Below are positions 63,528-64,000 of a stretch of 64,000 nt of DNA, one piece after another. The stretch spans positions 29,534,402 to 29,598,401 of the forward strand of contig NC_067199.1 of the NCBI RefSeq assembly GCF_000699445.3. Reading direction: 5' to 3'. Under the pieces are notes generated by a model. That model was not told the origin of the DNA and searched no databases. It saw only the letters and a program-made list of their open reading frames with translations. This DNA comes from Schistosoma haematobium (Eukaryota > Platyhelminthes > Trematoda > Strigeidida > Schistosomatidae). Numbering within the stretch: the stretch's first letter is position 1; every line of letters begins with the position of its first letter. A program made the position numbers and the translations under genes.

Positions 63528-64000
63528 AGATTAGAATAAATAGAAAGTATTTCTTTTTCATTCTTTAAACATATGTTTGTAAAACGTGCAAGTAATAACG
63601 AACCAAATATATGCAGTAATAGGAATCTAAGTCTTAAAGATAAGACCAAAGTTATAACAATCACCATACAAGTTCAAGGCAAACATACATTCTAACTAAA
63701 CTGAAAAAGCCTATATAAATATTAGAAATATGTGGTGCTCGAAATATGAATTTGTATTTGGATTCTTTCAGTTTAATGTAGAAAATAAGTTGTTAATTAA
63801 AAGAGCTAATCTATTACATTAAAGGGTAAATTTTACTTGTCCACTCTTGTTGTTGGCTTAAGTAACATATTTCATGTACCAGTGAAACTGAGTTAAATTA
63901 TATTCAAAAAATGATTTTGTTCATAATAGAAAAAGAAAGACCAACTATTCCCTTTCTCCTATCACTTTCATGTGATTACTAAATAAAAACGTGGTCAGTG

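Larger units (their letters stand above)
35873..64000 (-). other. PMCA intron (incomplete, more than 28 kb) upstream of the A-domain exon
   Basis: Assigned as intron because it precedes the acceptor tttacag at 35873-35879 and I could not find the upstream PMCA exons (GWIEG, FNDW or EIVVGDIAQVKY blocks) on the minus strand. A short exon or another gene could have been missed. It holds SINE copies at 35985-36185, 40610-40685, 42225-42345, 48775-49430 and 56370-56510, RTE copies at 46620-47325 and 50432-50817, an unnamed repeat at 47700-48320, an unclassified GC-richer block at 44400-44950, palindromes at 56987 and 59945, and many (TA)n tracts. Nothing recognisable was seen in 36190-38370, 38800-40600, 40690-42220, 42350-44390, 44960-46520, 49440-50420, 50830-56360, 57030-59940 and 60065-63290. 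Confidence 0.6.

Overview
The window looks like non-coding-rich genomic DNA of a blood fluke (Schistosoma or a close schistosomatid). It is strongly AT-rich, it contains a multi-exon animal gene with very long introns, and its repeats fit schistosomes: tRNA-like hammerhead-ribozyme SINE units, SM-alpha-type hammerhead repeats, an SR2-like RTE retrotransposon, a Penelope-like fragment and a Merlin-like MITE. I cannot assign a species from the sequence alone.

The only host gene I can support is a plasma-membrane Ca2+-transporting P-type ATPase (PMCA) on the minus strand. Four internal exons are visible, in transcript order 35747-35872, 21321-21626, 5356-5571 and 2369-2586. All have GT-AG borders and compatible phases. 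They encode the actuator-domain TGE motif, the conserved GTHVMEGSG segment, a long lineage-specific linker with a polybasic phospholipid-binding-like stretch, and TM3-TM4 with the PEGLPLAVT motif. The N-terminal exons lie beyond 64000, or in a place I could not recognise. The P-domain (DKTGT), nucleotide-binding domain and C-terminus lie left of position 1. The rest of the window is therefore PMCA intron sequence: about 2.4+ kb, 2.8 kb, 15.7 kb, 14.1 kb and more than 28 kb.

The introns hold layered mobile DNA. (1) About eighteen loci of a unit of roughly 400 bp combine a Pol III A/B-box tRNA-like head with a hammerhead ribozyme and a tail. Two loci carry an identical, fully intact 46-nt hammerhead (8576-8621 minus, 56404-56449 plus). 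Several loci are head-to-tail dimers with a 395-400 bp period. (2) Two SM-alpha-type copies (1497-1957, 27931-28372) carry a different, decayed hammerhead. (3) SR2-like RTE fragments lie at 1-1006, 7628-7800, 46620-47325 and 50432-50817; the last is a 5'-truncated insertion with an 8-bp target-site duplication. (4) A decayed second LINE lies at 13465-15400. (5) A Penelope-like C-terminal ORF lies at 16671-16886. (6) Two copies of a MITE of about 288 bp with 24-bp inverted ends and 8-bp duplications lie at 18608-18896 and 26523-26810. (7) There is a candidate solo LTR (20393-20945) and an unnamed repeat pair (9815-10215, 47700-48320). Many (TA)n tracts and two notable palindromes complete the picture.

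No tRNA, rRNA, CRISPR or complete protein gene was found. Most short open frames are chance frames in AT-rich DNA or antisense shadows of the retroelements.
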